Shown here one piece after another: positions 1 through 10,859 of a stretch of 64,000 nt of DNA; positions within the stretch are counted from its first letter, which is position 1, and the number at the start of each line of letters is the position of its first letter. The translations under genes and the position numbers were made by a program. This DNA comes from Artemia franciscana (taxonomy: Eukaryota; Arthropoda; Branchiopoda; Anostraca; Artemiidae). Under the pieces are notes generated by a model. That model did not search any database. It had not been told where the DNA came from and worked only from the letters and a program-made list of their open reading frames with translations. The DNA lies in NCBI RefSeq assembly GCF_032884065.1, contig NC_088881.1, positions 3,344,001 to 3,408,000 on the forward strand, given 5' to 3'.

Positions 1-297
1 TGTCGAATATTATCAGGATAATAGATGTCGCAGACGCAAAGGAAGATAACCAAACAAACACTTTGTAGTAAGTTTTATTACTGCTTTTGTCTTTCACGCA
101 AAACAGCTTGCGGATAACAGTTGCAGGAAAAAGTACTGTCTTTGACTTTCTTCTGTGTGCAGTAATTAATGATTTTTTTTCTAACCTCCCCGGGGACGCC
201 TCATCATCAACAAACTAAGGTAAAGCTAATTAATATAGCTACAAGAATTAAAAAAAATATCTGACTCCGAAAACAATAATGAGTAAGATGTAACTGC
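1..297. repeat. Direct repeat R1, copy 1 (truncated by window start)
   Basis: The first 297 bases recur almost base for base at about 8681-8988, an offset of 8680. Differences are a few substitutions and small changes in T and A run lengths. No coding frame is shared apart from a short open frame that I consider chance. Similarity stops near 297/8988. Confidence 0.93.
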
Positions 298-650
298 CAC
301 TACCCGATTAGCTGCGGCTTTTCATTTACTGATTGACAATATTTTTTTGACGATAGCCCTAACCTAGCCTACTACCGTGAAGCTGCCTAATTGAACTTAA
401 CCTAAATACCAACCCAACCCCACACACCCACAAACCCAGTGACACCCACTCACCCACACATAACCACCTAACCCACCCTACCTAGCCTAGGCTATCAAAA
501 CCTAACCTAACAACAACTAACAATACTACTGCTACTACTACTATAACTTGTACCTGACCAGCCCTACGCACCCACCGAACAAGCCAAACCCACCCAAAAC
601 AATACGAGCACCCCTTTGATAAGAACCATATACACTCCACGGACATAACT
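298..650. repeat. C/A-rich low-complexity stretch with CCTAA-like motifs
   Basis: The stretch is dominated by CCxACCCA-type words and contains several CCTAACCTA motifs, the complement of the arthropod TTAGG telomere word. They are scattered, not a clean array. No gene is seen. Confidence 0.6.
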
Positions 651-3110
651 TACAATGCCTGCCCCCGGGCCCTGTGGGCTGGGTCGACACGAAAGTTTTT
701 GTTATTTGACCTTTGAACAACTTTTATAAAAAATGGCTATCTCAAAATTTGTCTCGAATGGATTTGGGGAAAAAGGGTGTGGGGAGGCTATTTGCCCTCC
801 AATTGTATTTCGACAATTAAAATGTGAACCTTGGGGGTTTTGTTGACAATGGCTATCTCAAAACTTGTATCGGATGGGTTTGAAGGGGGGGGGGGAGAAA
901 GGGTGCGGAGGGAGGAGCTATTTACCCTCCGATCTTCCAGAGTTTTCGTTGTATGATCTTTGAACTTTAAAAAAAGGCTATCTCAAAGTACTAATCAGGT
1001 GTGTTTGACGAAAAAAGGGTTTGGAGGGGGGAAAGGTACAGGTGCCCTCTGATCTCTTTTGATTGTTAAAAATTGACCTAGAACTTTCAATTTCTGATCA
1101 AATGAGCCCTCTCTGAAGTTTATAGGAGCATCCTTCTATAAGAATCATATATGCTCCGGGCATAACTTACAACTCCTCCCCTCGGCACTGGAGTGTTTTA
1201 TCGACACTGAAGTTTTTCTTGTCTGACCTTTGAACTATTTTTAACAAAATCATTGCCTCAAAATTTTTGTCGGATGGACTCGGGGTAAAAGGCGTGGGGG
1301 GGGGGTTGTTGCCCTCGGATCTCTTTTGAATTGTAAAAAGTGAAGTATAACTTTTAATTTCCAATCAAATGAGGCTTCTCTGAAGATTATACATGTCAAC
1401 ACCGGAGTTTTTTTTATCTGACCTTTAAACTATTTTTAACAAAGTGGCTGTCTCAAAATTTTATCGGATACAGGGGCGTGAGCGAGGGCCTAGTTGCCCT
1501 CCGATCTCTTTTGACTCTTAAAAGCTGAACTAAAACTTGCAATTTCTAATCAAATGAGCCTTCTCCGAATTTTATACGAGCATCCTTACCATAAGAACAA
1601 TATATCCCCCCTAGTGCATAGCTTAAAAACCTGTCCCCGGGCCCTAGAGGGTTTTCCCGACCCCAGAGTTTTATTATATGATATTTGGAATATTTTAAAA
1701 AAATGGCTATTTCAATGTAATTATTGAATGGGTTGGAGGAAAAAGGGCGTGGACCCGGCTAGTTGCCCTCCAATCTCTTTTGACTCTTAAGAAATTAACT
1801 AGAGATTTCAATTTCCAATCAAATGAGCCCTTTACGAAGTTTATACGAGTGTTCCTTTCATAAGGATCATATATGCCCCCAGAGCATAACTTACAACGCC
1901 TGTCCCGGGCCCTGTGGGATTGCATCGACACGAGAGTTTTTCTTATCTGACCTTTGAACTATTTTTAACAAAATGGATATCTCAAAGTCTGTATCTCAAA
2001 ACTAGCCACCCTTCGATTTCATTTGACTATTAAAAAGTTAACTAGAACTTTCAACTCTCAATCAAATGAGCCCTATTCTAAGTTTATGCGAGTGTCCCTT
2101 CCATAAAAACCATTTATGCCACAGAGCAGAACTTACAACGCCTGCCCCTGGGTCCAGGGGGGTTGCGTTGACACAGGAGTTTTTTATCTGACTTTTGAAC
2201 TATTTTAGAAAAATGGCTATCTAAGAGTTTTTATCGGGAAAACAGGCATGGGGGGGGGGGCTAGTTGCCCTCGGGTCTCTTTTGACTGTTGAAAAATGTA
2301 CTAGGACTTTCAATTTCCAATTAAATGAGCCCTCTTTGAAATATATTCGAATATCCCTTTCATAAGAACCAAATATGCCCCCAGGACATAACTTACAATG
2401 ACTGCCTTGGACCATAGGGGATTGTGTTGACACACGAGTCTTTGTTACATGATCTTTGAACTATTCTTGATAAAATGTCTATCTCAAAATTTTTGTCGGA
2501 TGCAATTGGGCAAAAAGGGGTGGGGGAGGCTAGTTGCCCTCCAATCTCTTTGACTCTTAAAAGCTAAGCTAAAGCTTCCGATGACCAATCAAATTAGACC
2601 TCTCTGAAGTTTACACGAGCATCCCTTCCATAACAGCCATATGTGTCCCCAGGACATAGCTTACAAAGCCTGTCCCCAGGCCCTGGGGTACTGGTGGGGG
2701 TATTGTGTCAACTGGGTTGTGAGATTTCGTTATATGGAGCATTTTTTAAAAATAGCTATATCAAAGTAATTATCGGATGAGTTTAAGGAAAAAAGGGTGT
2801 GGAGGGGGGAGAGGCTAGTTGACTTCCGATTGCTTTTGACTCTTGAAAAGTAAACCAGAATTATCAATTTCCAATCAAATGAGCCCTTTCTAAAGTTAAC
2901 ACGGGCATCCCTTTCATAATAATCATATAAATTCCCAGGACGTAACTTGCAACGCCTGTCCCCGGGCCCTGATGGGATTGCGTCGACACTGGAGTTTTTC
3001 TTATGTGACAATTGAGCTATTTTCAACAAAACGGCTATCTCAAAGTTTTTATCGGAGGGGGTTGGGGGGAAAGGGTGCAGGGGGCTAGTTGCCCACAGAT
3101 CTCTGTTGAC
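650..3110. repeat. Satellite-like tandem array, roughly 260-290 bp units
   Basis: A diverged unit recurs about nine times. The landmark (A)CATAACTTACAA-GCCTG occurs near 644, 1161, 1615, 1883, 2125, 2385, 2653 and 2941. Each unit also has TATTTTxAACAAAATGGCTATCTC, a G-rich patch, CTAGTTGCCCTCxxATCTC and TTTCAATTTCCAATCAAATGAG segments. Four short minus-strand open frames here are readings of the unit, not genes. The same module occurs inside the S elements. Confidence 0.88.
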
Positions 3111-3449
3111 TCTTAAAACTAGAAAAATACCTGAGAGTTATTCAATTTTTTTTTGCTAGGCTCTAACTACTCGATACATGATTTTATGGGAATTTGTAAA
3201 CATTGACAAGAGATGGTCTGAATTGAACAAAAGAAAAAAAAATTCGGGCACCAGTGGGAATTAGCAACCTAGTAAGAGAACAAACCTTTGCTCATATTGA
3301 TGTTTTTTTTCCGTTTTAGCAGAGCTGATCGTGTCGATTCAATGGTCCTAGAACGTCGCGAGAGGGCTTATTCGAACAGATATGGAAAGTTCTAGTTCCA
3401 TTTGTAATTAAAAAACCAAAGGTTTTCAAAATAGGACATAAACAACTGA

Positions 3450-4450
3450 ATTAATAGTAGGTTGTTTTGGACTTTCAATTGACAAATTCGGGTTGTAGCG
3501 GTAGCTAGCAACTTAGTAAGAGACGATCATGCCCCATTGTAAGAAATGAAATAGTCCATAATTCTCAAAACTAGAATCATATAAAAAAAAGTTTACTATT
3601 AGAACCGCCTTGTCCGAAACCCCTATATGAGAACTTACCTTCCCTTGGCTTGAACAACAAGGGGAATATATTGAGTTGAAAATAAAGAAAAGTGGCTATA
3701 ACCACGACATTCATATACGGCATCTTTTCTTCCGTGGTTAACTTGGCACTGGAACATCGTAGAGAATTATTGAAAGGCTCATTTTAAAGAAAATCGCTAC
3801 ATCTAATGCCTTTTATAATTAAAAGTTGACGTAAGAACTTAGTAAGGGACGATCATGTCCCCTAGTAAAACTACAATAACCCAGAACTCCTAAAAATAGA
3901 GTCAGAGCAAAATCTGAAGTACCCTATTAGAACCGTCTTTTCCGAAACACCTATATAGGAAACTTATCGTCTCTTGGTTTGAACAACAAGGGAAATATAT
4001 TGGCTTGAAAATAAAAAAAAGTGACTGCAACCACGATATTCTGATTATGCGGCAAGTTTTATTCACGTAAAAGATTGATGGATGAGGTCATAATCTTAGG
4101 TTGTAACCATATTACTGGGGGGGACAGGTGGGATCGAACGTCAGACCCTAGAATTATAGAGCGCGTCGCTGACCATATTACTGTAAAACCTAACAAACAT
4201 TATTGGATTAAGAGATATTGCTTTAAATTCAATCCGGTTTGCAGCAGAAGCTAGCAATCTAGTAAGAGACAATCACGTCCCATAGTAAAAAAAATAAAAT
4301 AACCCATAACTCCTAAACCTAGAATTGGATAAAAAACAAGAAGCACGCCAATATAATTGTATTATCCAATACACCTATGTATAACTATCCCTTGACTTGA
4401 AAAACAAAGAAAATATGTTGGCTAGAAAAACAAGAAAAGTGGCTTGAACT
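3450..4450. repeat. R2 repeats, three diverged copies
   Basis: Near 3485, 3840 and 4250 a unit begins with a GGTTGCAGCGGTAGCTAGCA-type sequence. It continues with GTAAGAGACGATCA, CCATAACTCCTAAAA, GTACxCTATTAGAACCGCC and CTTGGCTTGAACAACAAGG. Further copies are at 8180-8480 and 15070-15420. No coding potential is visible. Confidence 0.8.
4090..4180 (-). repeat. tRNA-like SINE head remnant
   Basis: On the minus strand a GTTCGATCC B-box follows an A-box-like GGTCAGCGACGCGC, with a CTATAATTCTAGGGTC stretch between them. This matches the head of a tRNA-derived SINE. A C run separates it from flanking repeats. It is not a functional tRNA. Confidence 0.45.
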
Positions 4451-4737
4451 AGGGTATTCTGCATCGACATTTTTCTTCTGTTTTTTATAGAGCTGTTTAA
4501 TGACCCATTTGAAAGGAAATTGATGTATTTAAAAACTCTTCATAATTAACAAAATAATTTTAACAACAAAATGATTTTTCAACGAAATTATAGTAAAGAC
4601 CGAACTCAAGCCCAAAGAAACTGAACCCTGTGTTTCATTTATATTATCTTCACTTTTTGGCTAGTATGTAACTAAAACAAGTTTCTTTTTTAAATTTTAA
4701 ATTTAAAAGATATTGCCCTTAATTAAACATAGTAAAA

Positions 4738-4810
4738 GCTCTCTTACACAGAGAATTGAACCCCGTTATTCCGCAAGAAAAGTGACTATGATAACCATTG
4801 GACCATTGAA
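4738..4810 (-). pseudogene. tRNA-Glu-like pseudogene 1
   Basis: Read on the minus strand this gives a tRNA-like sequence: TCTTCAATGGTCCAATGGTT for the 5' and D arm, an anticodon-loop region CTTTTCTTGC, and GGGGTTCAATTCTC for the T arm. Arms are imperfect and the anticodon stem is damaged. A better copy with identical flanks lies at 15533-15604, so this looks like part of a dispersed repeat. Confidence 0.6.
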
Positions 4811-4811
4811 G

Positions 4812-4990
4812 ACTTATGTAATATAAGTTAGATATAAGACATGATAATAATTTCGTTAATACACTAAAAATTTATATAAGAGATCAGTCTGGTTAATAAT
4901 AAATGGCGATTATGTTAGTTTCATCGGTATCATAGCTGATGAGATGGCTGAAACTTAGTAAAGAACAAACCATCGCACCTATTGGGCTTA
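4812..4990. repeat. Repeat R3, copy 1
   Basis: It runs from a TATAAGTTAxATxTAAGACATG segment through GGTxTGGTTAATxATAAATGG to CATCGGTATCATAGCTG and GATGGCTGAAAC. Copies are at 8505-8655 and 15607-15770. In the first and last cases it follows the tRNA-Glu-like pseudogene directly. Confidence 0.8.
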
Positions 4991-5718
4991 CATTTATGAC
5001 TCATTCTCTGAAGCTCGTCTCTTACTCTTCTAGAGAAGAAAAAGCCGTATGCTTTTTCCTGTTAATAATTTTGGTTGCAGCGGTAACTAGTTTAAAACTA
5101 AATATTACACTAAAGAACGAACTCTAGCCTATAATAACTAAACTAAATAATAAAGAACAAACTCTGGCCTAAAAGTAATATAGCTACTAAACAGTAAATA
5201 TAATACAATGTTCTTTTAAGAAGTTGCTGCTCTGGGTTGTGACCCCGGATTTGACTCACCTAGCATTATAGCTCTCTTAGCTTCGTCTCTTCCCATTCAA
5301 ACTATGAAAAAGTAATGGGCTTTTTCGTGTTTGTAATCATATTTTTAAAATGTATCTCATCATTAAAATAAGAAACAAACTCTACGTCATGGTTGCAGCA
5401 GTTGTTATATAAAGGATCTGTATATTTCAGTGTAAACATGGTTATACTAAGAACGATCAGGTTTGCAGCGGTAGTTGCATATATTCACATAATCCGGGTC
5501 ACAGAGGTAGCAATTACTGCTAAGGAACTAAGTCAAAAGAGTTTAAAATGCATCCAGTTTGTCAAATAGAACAGAAACAATATCTTAGGAATTATATTAA
5601 ATAACGAGCTATCACCCATTGTAATTGAAGTATTTAAATAGATTAAAATAGGTAAATAGTATGATTACATCATATATGATGATGCAACACGCTTATCTCT
5701 TGACAAAATAATATAACA

Positions 5719-8152
5719 ACAAGAGCTAAGAGCTCATATGGCACTTGTGACGAGGCGAGAAGAGCTAAAAGCCAAGAGATCATATGGTATGAGCTCTAAC
5801 AAAATTCTATGAATCAATAGATTGATTTAAAAAGGAAAATGTGAGGCTTAATGCCGGTCAGGATTTAAAATAATAGCTCTGAGTCACGATGTCCTTCTAA
5901 ATATCAAAATTCATTAAGATCCGATCACCCACTCGTAAGTTATAAATACCTAATTTTTTCTAATTTTTCCTCTCCCTTTAGCCCCCCAGATGGTCGAATC
6001 AGGGAAAACGACTTTATCAAGTCAAATTGTGCAGCTCCCTGACACGCCTATCAATTTTCATCGTCCTAGCACGTCCAGAAGCACCAAACTCGCCAAATCA
6101 CTGAACCCCTCCCCCCAACTCCCCCAAAGAGAGCAAATCCAGTACGATTCTGTCAATCACGTATCAAGGACATTTGTTTATTCTATCCACCAAGCTTCAT
6201 CCCGATTCCTACACTCCAAGTGTTTTTCCAAGATTTCCCCCTCCAACTCCCCCCAATGTCAAACGATCTGGTCGGGATTTGACGTGAGAGCTCTGAGACA
6301 TGAATTCTTTCTAAAAATCAAATTTGATTAATATCAGATCATCTATTCGTAAGATAAAAGTACCCCAATTTTCACGTTTTCCAAGAATTCCGGTTTCCCC
6401 CTCCAACTCCCCCCAACGTCACGGGATCTGGTCGGAATTTAAAATAAGAACTTTAAAACACAAGATCCTTTTAAATATCAAATGCCATTAAGATCTGGTC
6501 ACCCTTTCGTAAGTTACAAATGCCTCAATTTTCAAAATTACCCCCCCCCCCTCCAATTCCACCAAAGAGAGCAGATCCAGTCTGAGTTATGTCAGTCACG
6601 TATCTTAGACAGATTTTTATTCTTCCCATCCAGTTTCATCCTGATCTCACCGCTTTAAATATTTTCTAAGATTTCCGGTCCCCCCCAACTGCCCCCCCCC
6701 AATTACACTTAATCCGGTTGAGATTTAAAATAAGAGATCTGAGTTACGAGGTCCTTCTAAATATGAAGTTTCTTGAAAGATCCGATCACTCCTTTGTAAG
6801 TTAAAAATACGTCATCTTTTCTTATTTTTCAGAATTAACCCCCCCCCCCCAATACATCGGATCCGTTCCAATTATGTAAATCACTTCTTTAAGACTTCTG
6901 CTTATTTTTCCCACCAAGTTTCATCCCGATCCCTCCAATCTAAGCGTTTTCCATGATTTTAGGTTCCCCCACCCCAAACTTCCCCCAACGTCACCAGATC
7001 CAGTCAGGATCTAAAATAAGAGCTTTGAGACACGATATCCTTCTAAATATCAAATTTCATTGAGATCCGATAACCCGTTCGTAAGTTAAAAATACCTCAT
7101 TTTTTCTAATTTTTCAGAATTAACCCCTCCCCCAACTACCCCAAAGAGAGCGGATCCGTTCCGGCTATGTCAATCATGTATCTAGGACTCGTGATTATTT
7201 TTTTTCCACCAAGTTTCATCCCGATCCCTCCACTCTAAGTGTTTCTCAAGTTTTAGGTTTCCCCCTCCCAACTCCCCCCTCCTATGTCACCAGATCTGGT
7301 CGGGTTTAAAATAAGAGCTCTGAGCCACGATATCCTTCTAAATATCAAATTTCATTGAGATTTGAAATTTTTTCTAATTTTTCAGAAACAACCCCCCCCC
7401 CAACTATCCCAAAGAGAGCGGATCCGTTCCGTTTATGTCAATCATGTATCTAGCACTTGTGTTAATTTTTCCCACCAAGTTTGATCCCGATCCCTCCACT
7501 CTAAGTATTTTCCAAGTTTTAGGTTTTCCCCTCCCAACTCCCCCCCCCCCCCAATGTCATCAGGTCCGGTCGGGATTTAAAATAAGAGCTTTAAGACACG
7601 ATATCCTTCTAAACATCAAATTTCATTGAGATCCGATCACCCGTTCGTAAGTTAAAAATACCTAATTTTTTTTCTAATTTTTCAGAATTACCCCCCCCCC
7701 CCCTCAACTACCCCAAAGAGAGCGGATCCGTTCCGATTATGTCAATCATGTACCTGGGACTTATTCTTATTTTTTCCCATCAAGTTTCATCCCAATCCCT
7801 CCACTCTAAGTGTTTTCCAAGATTTTAGGTTTCCCCCCTCCAACGCCCCCCAATGTCATCAGATCCGGTCGGGATTTAAAATAAGAGCTTTGAGACACAA
7901 TATCATTCCAAACATCAAATTTCATTAAGATCCCATCACCCCATTCATAAGTCAAAAATACCTCATTTTTTCTATTTTTTCCGAATTAACCGGCCCCCCC
8001 ACTCCCCCCCAGACGGTAAAATTGCCAAATTTCATCGTCCTTGCTTACCTGGAAGTGCCTAAAGTAGCAAAACCGGGACCGACAGACCGACAGACAGACA
8101 GACCGACAGAATTGGCAATTGCTATAAGTCACTTGGTTAATACCAAGTGCCA
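5719..8152 (+). mobile_element. P1: Helentron/pearl-like non-autonomous element
   Basis: The left part has ACAAGAGCTAAGAGCTCATA followed by GGCACTTG (5740-5747). Then comes a tandem core of about 270-bp units. Their landmarks are ATTTAAAATAAGAGCT, CATTxAGATCCGATCACCC, a C run, CAAAGAGAGCGGATCCGTTC and AAGTTTCATCCCGATCCCTC. A GACAGACC microsatellite follows (about 8080-8108), then the hairpin CACTTGGT-TAAT-ACCAAGTG (8130-8149) at the right end. GGCACTTG near the left end is an inverted match to the terminal CAAGTGCC. No protein is encoded; small open frames are readings of the core. Comparable structure is known for bivalve pearl elements and Drosophila DINE/HINE elements. Confidence 0.72.
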
Positions 8153-8164
8153 GAAAATATTTTT

Positions 8165-8480
8165 GAAGTCCAAGTTGTAGAGGTAGCTAGAAGCCTAGTA
8201 AGAGACAAACACGTCCAAAACTAAAAAATACCAAATCCCATAATTCCTGAAAATAGTGTCAGATCAAAAGAAGTACACTTTTAGATCCGCCTTGTTCGAA
8301 ACTCCTATGTAGGAAACTTATTGTACCTTAACTTGAATAGCGAGGAATATCTATTGGCTTGAAAAACAAGATAAGTTGTATGATCCGGGTTGTTGGGGTA
8401 GCTAGCAACCTAGTAAAAGGCGATAACATCCCTTAGTAAAAACTACAATAACCCATAACTCCTAAAAGTTAGATCAAAAT
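8165..8480. repeat. R2 repeat copies
   Basis: Two copies of the R2 unit lie here, near 8170 and 8390, immediately right of element P1. They share the GTAGCTAGCAACCTAGTAA and CCATAACTCCTAAAA words with 3450-4450. No gene is seen. Confidence 0.75.
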
Positions 8481-8499
8481 AAGAAGTGCAGTACCGTCA

Positions 8500-8988
8500 A
8501 AAACTCATTAAATATAAGTTACATATTAGACATGATAATAAATTAGTAAATACACTAAAAAAATTATATAAGGGATCGGTCTGGTCAATTATAAATGGGG
8601 ATTGTATAAGTTTCATCGGTATCATAGCTGTAGAGATAGCTGAAACCTATTATCCCATGATGTCGGATATCGATTATAGATGTCGAATATTATCAGGATA
8701 ATAGATGTCGCAGACGCAAAGGAAGATAACCAAACAAACACTTTGTAGTAAGTTTTATTACTGCTTTTGTCTTTCACGCAAAACAGCTTGCGGATAACGG
8801 TTGCAGGAAAAAGTACTGTCTTTGACTTTCTTCTGTGTGCGGTAATTAATGATTTTTTTTTTCTAACCTCCCCGGGGACGCCTCATCATCAACAAACTAA
8901 GGTAAAGCTAATTAATATAGCTACAAGAATTAAAAAAAAAATATCTGACTCCGAAAACAATAATGAGTAAGATGTAACTGCCACTACC
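8500..8988. repeat. Repeat R3 copy 2 followed by R1 copy 2
   Basis: R3 (8505-8655) leads into R1 (8681-8988), which repeats the first 297 bases of the window. The small open frames here are also present, partly, in copy 1 and are chance readings. Confidence 0.85.
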
Positions 8989-9146
8989 CAATTGTACCTG
9001 AAACCTAGTAAAGAACAAACCATTGCACATATGGGGGTTAGTCTTATGCCTATTCTCTGAAGTTTGTCTCTTACTATTCCAAATAAGAAAATGCCATAGG
9101 CTTTTTCCTGTGTGTAATTTTATATTAAAAACAAACTACAGCCAAT

Positions 9147-10115
9147 CAAACAGTTCATGGTAACAAACTGTAGTAAGGAGCGACCCGGCTCAATAGTAAC
9201 CGAAACTCTAAAAAACGGTATTTTGATACCAATAGTTATAACAAAAGAACCGCATTTTTCACCGATTCTGATATTAATTTCATCAAGTTTTGTTTTAACC
9301 CATCAAAAGTTGCAAGCCTGAGAAAATTTGCCTTATTTTAAAAAATAGGGAAAACGCCCCCTAAAAGTCAAAGAATCTTAACGAAAATCACACCATCAGA
9401 TTCAGCGTATCTGAGGATCGTATCGAACCAGTGGTCCTAGAATGTCGCAAGAGGGCTTATTCTAACAGAAATTAAAAGTTCTAGTGCCTTTTTTAAGTGA
9501 ACAAAAATGGAGGGCACCTCCCACGCTCATTTTTTCCCCAAAGTCACTGGATCAACATTTTGAGATAGCCATTTTGTTCAGCATAGTCAAAAAACCTAAT
9601 AATTATGTCTTTCAGGAAGACCTAATCCCCCAGAGTCCTTGGGGGAGGGGCTGCAAGTTACAGACTTTGGCCATTGTTTACATATAATAATGGCTATTGG
9701 GACGTGTTAAAAGGAAGTTTTAAGCTGGACTTTTTCATGTTAAAGGAGGTTCGGGGGGAAGGGGTTACGTGAGAGTATCTTTCCATGGAGGAATTTATCA
9801 AGAGGGAAGAAAATTTCCATGAAGGGGCCACAGGTTTTCCTAACATTATTTAAAGAAATAACAATTGAAAAAGAACTAAAAAAAAGTTTTTTTCAGATGG
9901 AAGTAAGGAGCAGCATTAGAACCTAAAACGAACAGAAATTATTACGTATACAAGGAGGTTCGTCTCTTCTAAAATACCTCACTCTTTACGCTTAAGTATT
10001 CTTAATAATTGTAACTATTTATTCTGCGGCCTTTGTGATTTAGGGGTCATTTTTAAAGATTGGGACCAAATTGAAGCTTTATGTGAAGAGCGAGGTATTG
10101 ACAAGCGAGAGAATC
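9147..10115 (-). mobile_element. S1: S-family element, minus orientation
   Basis: The right end on the minus strand is the hairpin at 9151-9170 (CAGTTTGT-TACC-ATGAACTG with one G-T pair), preceded by GAGCCGGGTCGCTCCTTAC. Inside are the AGGGGGTGTTTxCCC block, a module matching the satellite unit (9490-9700), and the CATTAAAACTTAAAACGAACAG-type block with CTCxxTACGCTxAAGT near 9905-10000. The same order is found in S2 and S3. It encodes no recognisable protein. Confidence 0.72.
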
Positions 10116-10280
10116 CCTCATATCTATCTTCTATATATATAAAAATAAGTTGTCTGTGGATCTGTGGATCAGGTGACGTCATGTTTCGGCTGACGTCATG
10201 AAATTAGTTGCCATCATTTTTGCTTTGAAGGTGACGTCATTCAAGTTATATAAGACATATGTTCGCGTAGAATTCTATTA

Positions 10281-10517
10281 ATGTTTAAGTTTACAATGAC
10301 TGATGAAGATGCTCAAAGAGTCTATGCCAAAAAACTTGCTGCTGATAGAGAAAGTCAGAAAAGAAAGCGTGCCGAGGAATCAAAAGAACAGCAAGGAAAC
10401 AGGCTTGAGGCTAAAGAACGCAAAACCGCGCAGTTAGATGAAGATCCACCTGGACAGCGAGAGTCAAAACATATTAAAACTGAAAATGATAGCGATGATG
10501 ATTGGTTTGGGATTTGA
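10281..10517 (+). CDS. Helitron-encoded charged N-terminal fragment (uncertain)
   Basis: This open frame of 78 codons begins MFKFTMTDEDAQRV and is very rich in Lys, Arg, Glu and Gln, ending DSDDDWFGI. It lies 150 bases inside the Helitron left end. Some Helitron proteins begin with charged, Arg/Glu-rich segments, so it may be a remnant of that part or a small accessory protein. I recognise no domain. It could also be a chance survivor. A TATA-like TTATATAAG occurs about 35 bases before the ATG. Confidence 0.35.
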   Translation: MFKFTMTDEDAQRVYAKKLAADRESQKRKRAEESKEQQGNRLEAKERKTAQLDEDPPGQRESKHIKTENDSDDDWFGI

Positions 10518-10859
10518 CTTGGATAAGGTCATCAATGACTACCAGATTTTAGTTAAAAAAACAAAGGTTCGGCGATATGTATTTCATAGTGAAGCTGAAA
10601 AATAAAGAAGAAAAAGAAAACTGAAAAAAGAAAAAAGAGAAATTACAGACTGGGATACCGGGACACAAATGACGACCGGGACACAGGGAATATAAATGAC
10701 GACCAGGACACAGGTATTTAAGAATATCGTTCAAAGACAAATTTTTAATTGTAAGAAGACCGTTGAAAGAGAAATTTCTCATTGTAAAATGACTGAAAAA
10801 CCTACAATGGCAACGGTACCACCATCGAAGTAGATAACCAGTGGGTTTACGGCCAACCT

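Noticed and set aside
5990..6331. Plus-strand open frame of 113 codons
   Set aside because: It lies in the tandem core of element P1 and resembles frames in other units (7435, 13431, 41800), with no conserved protein.
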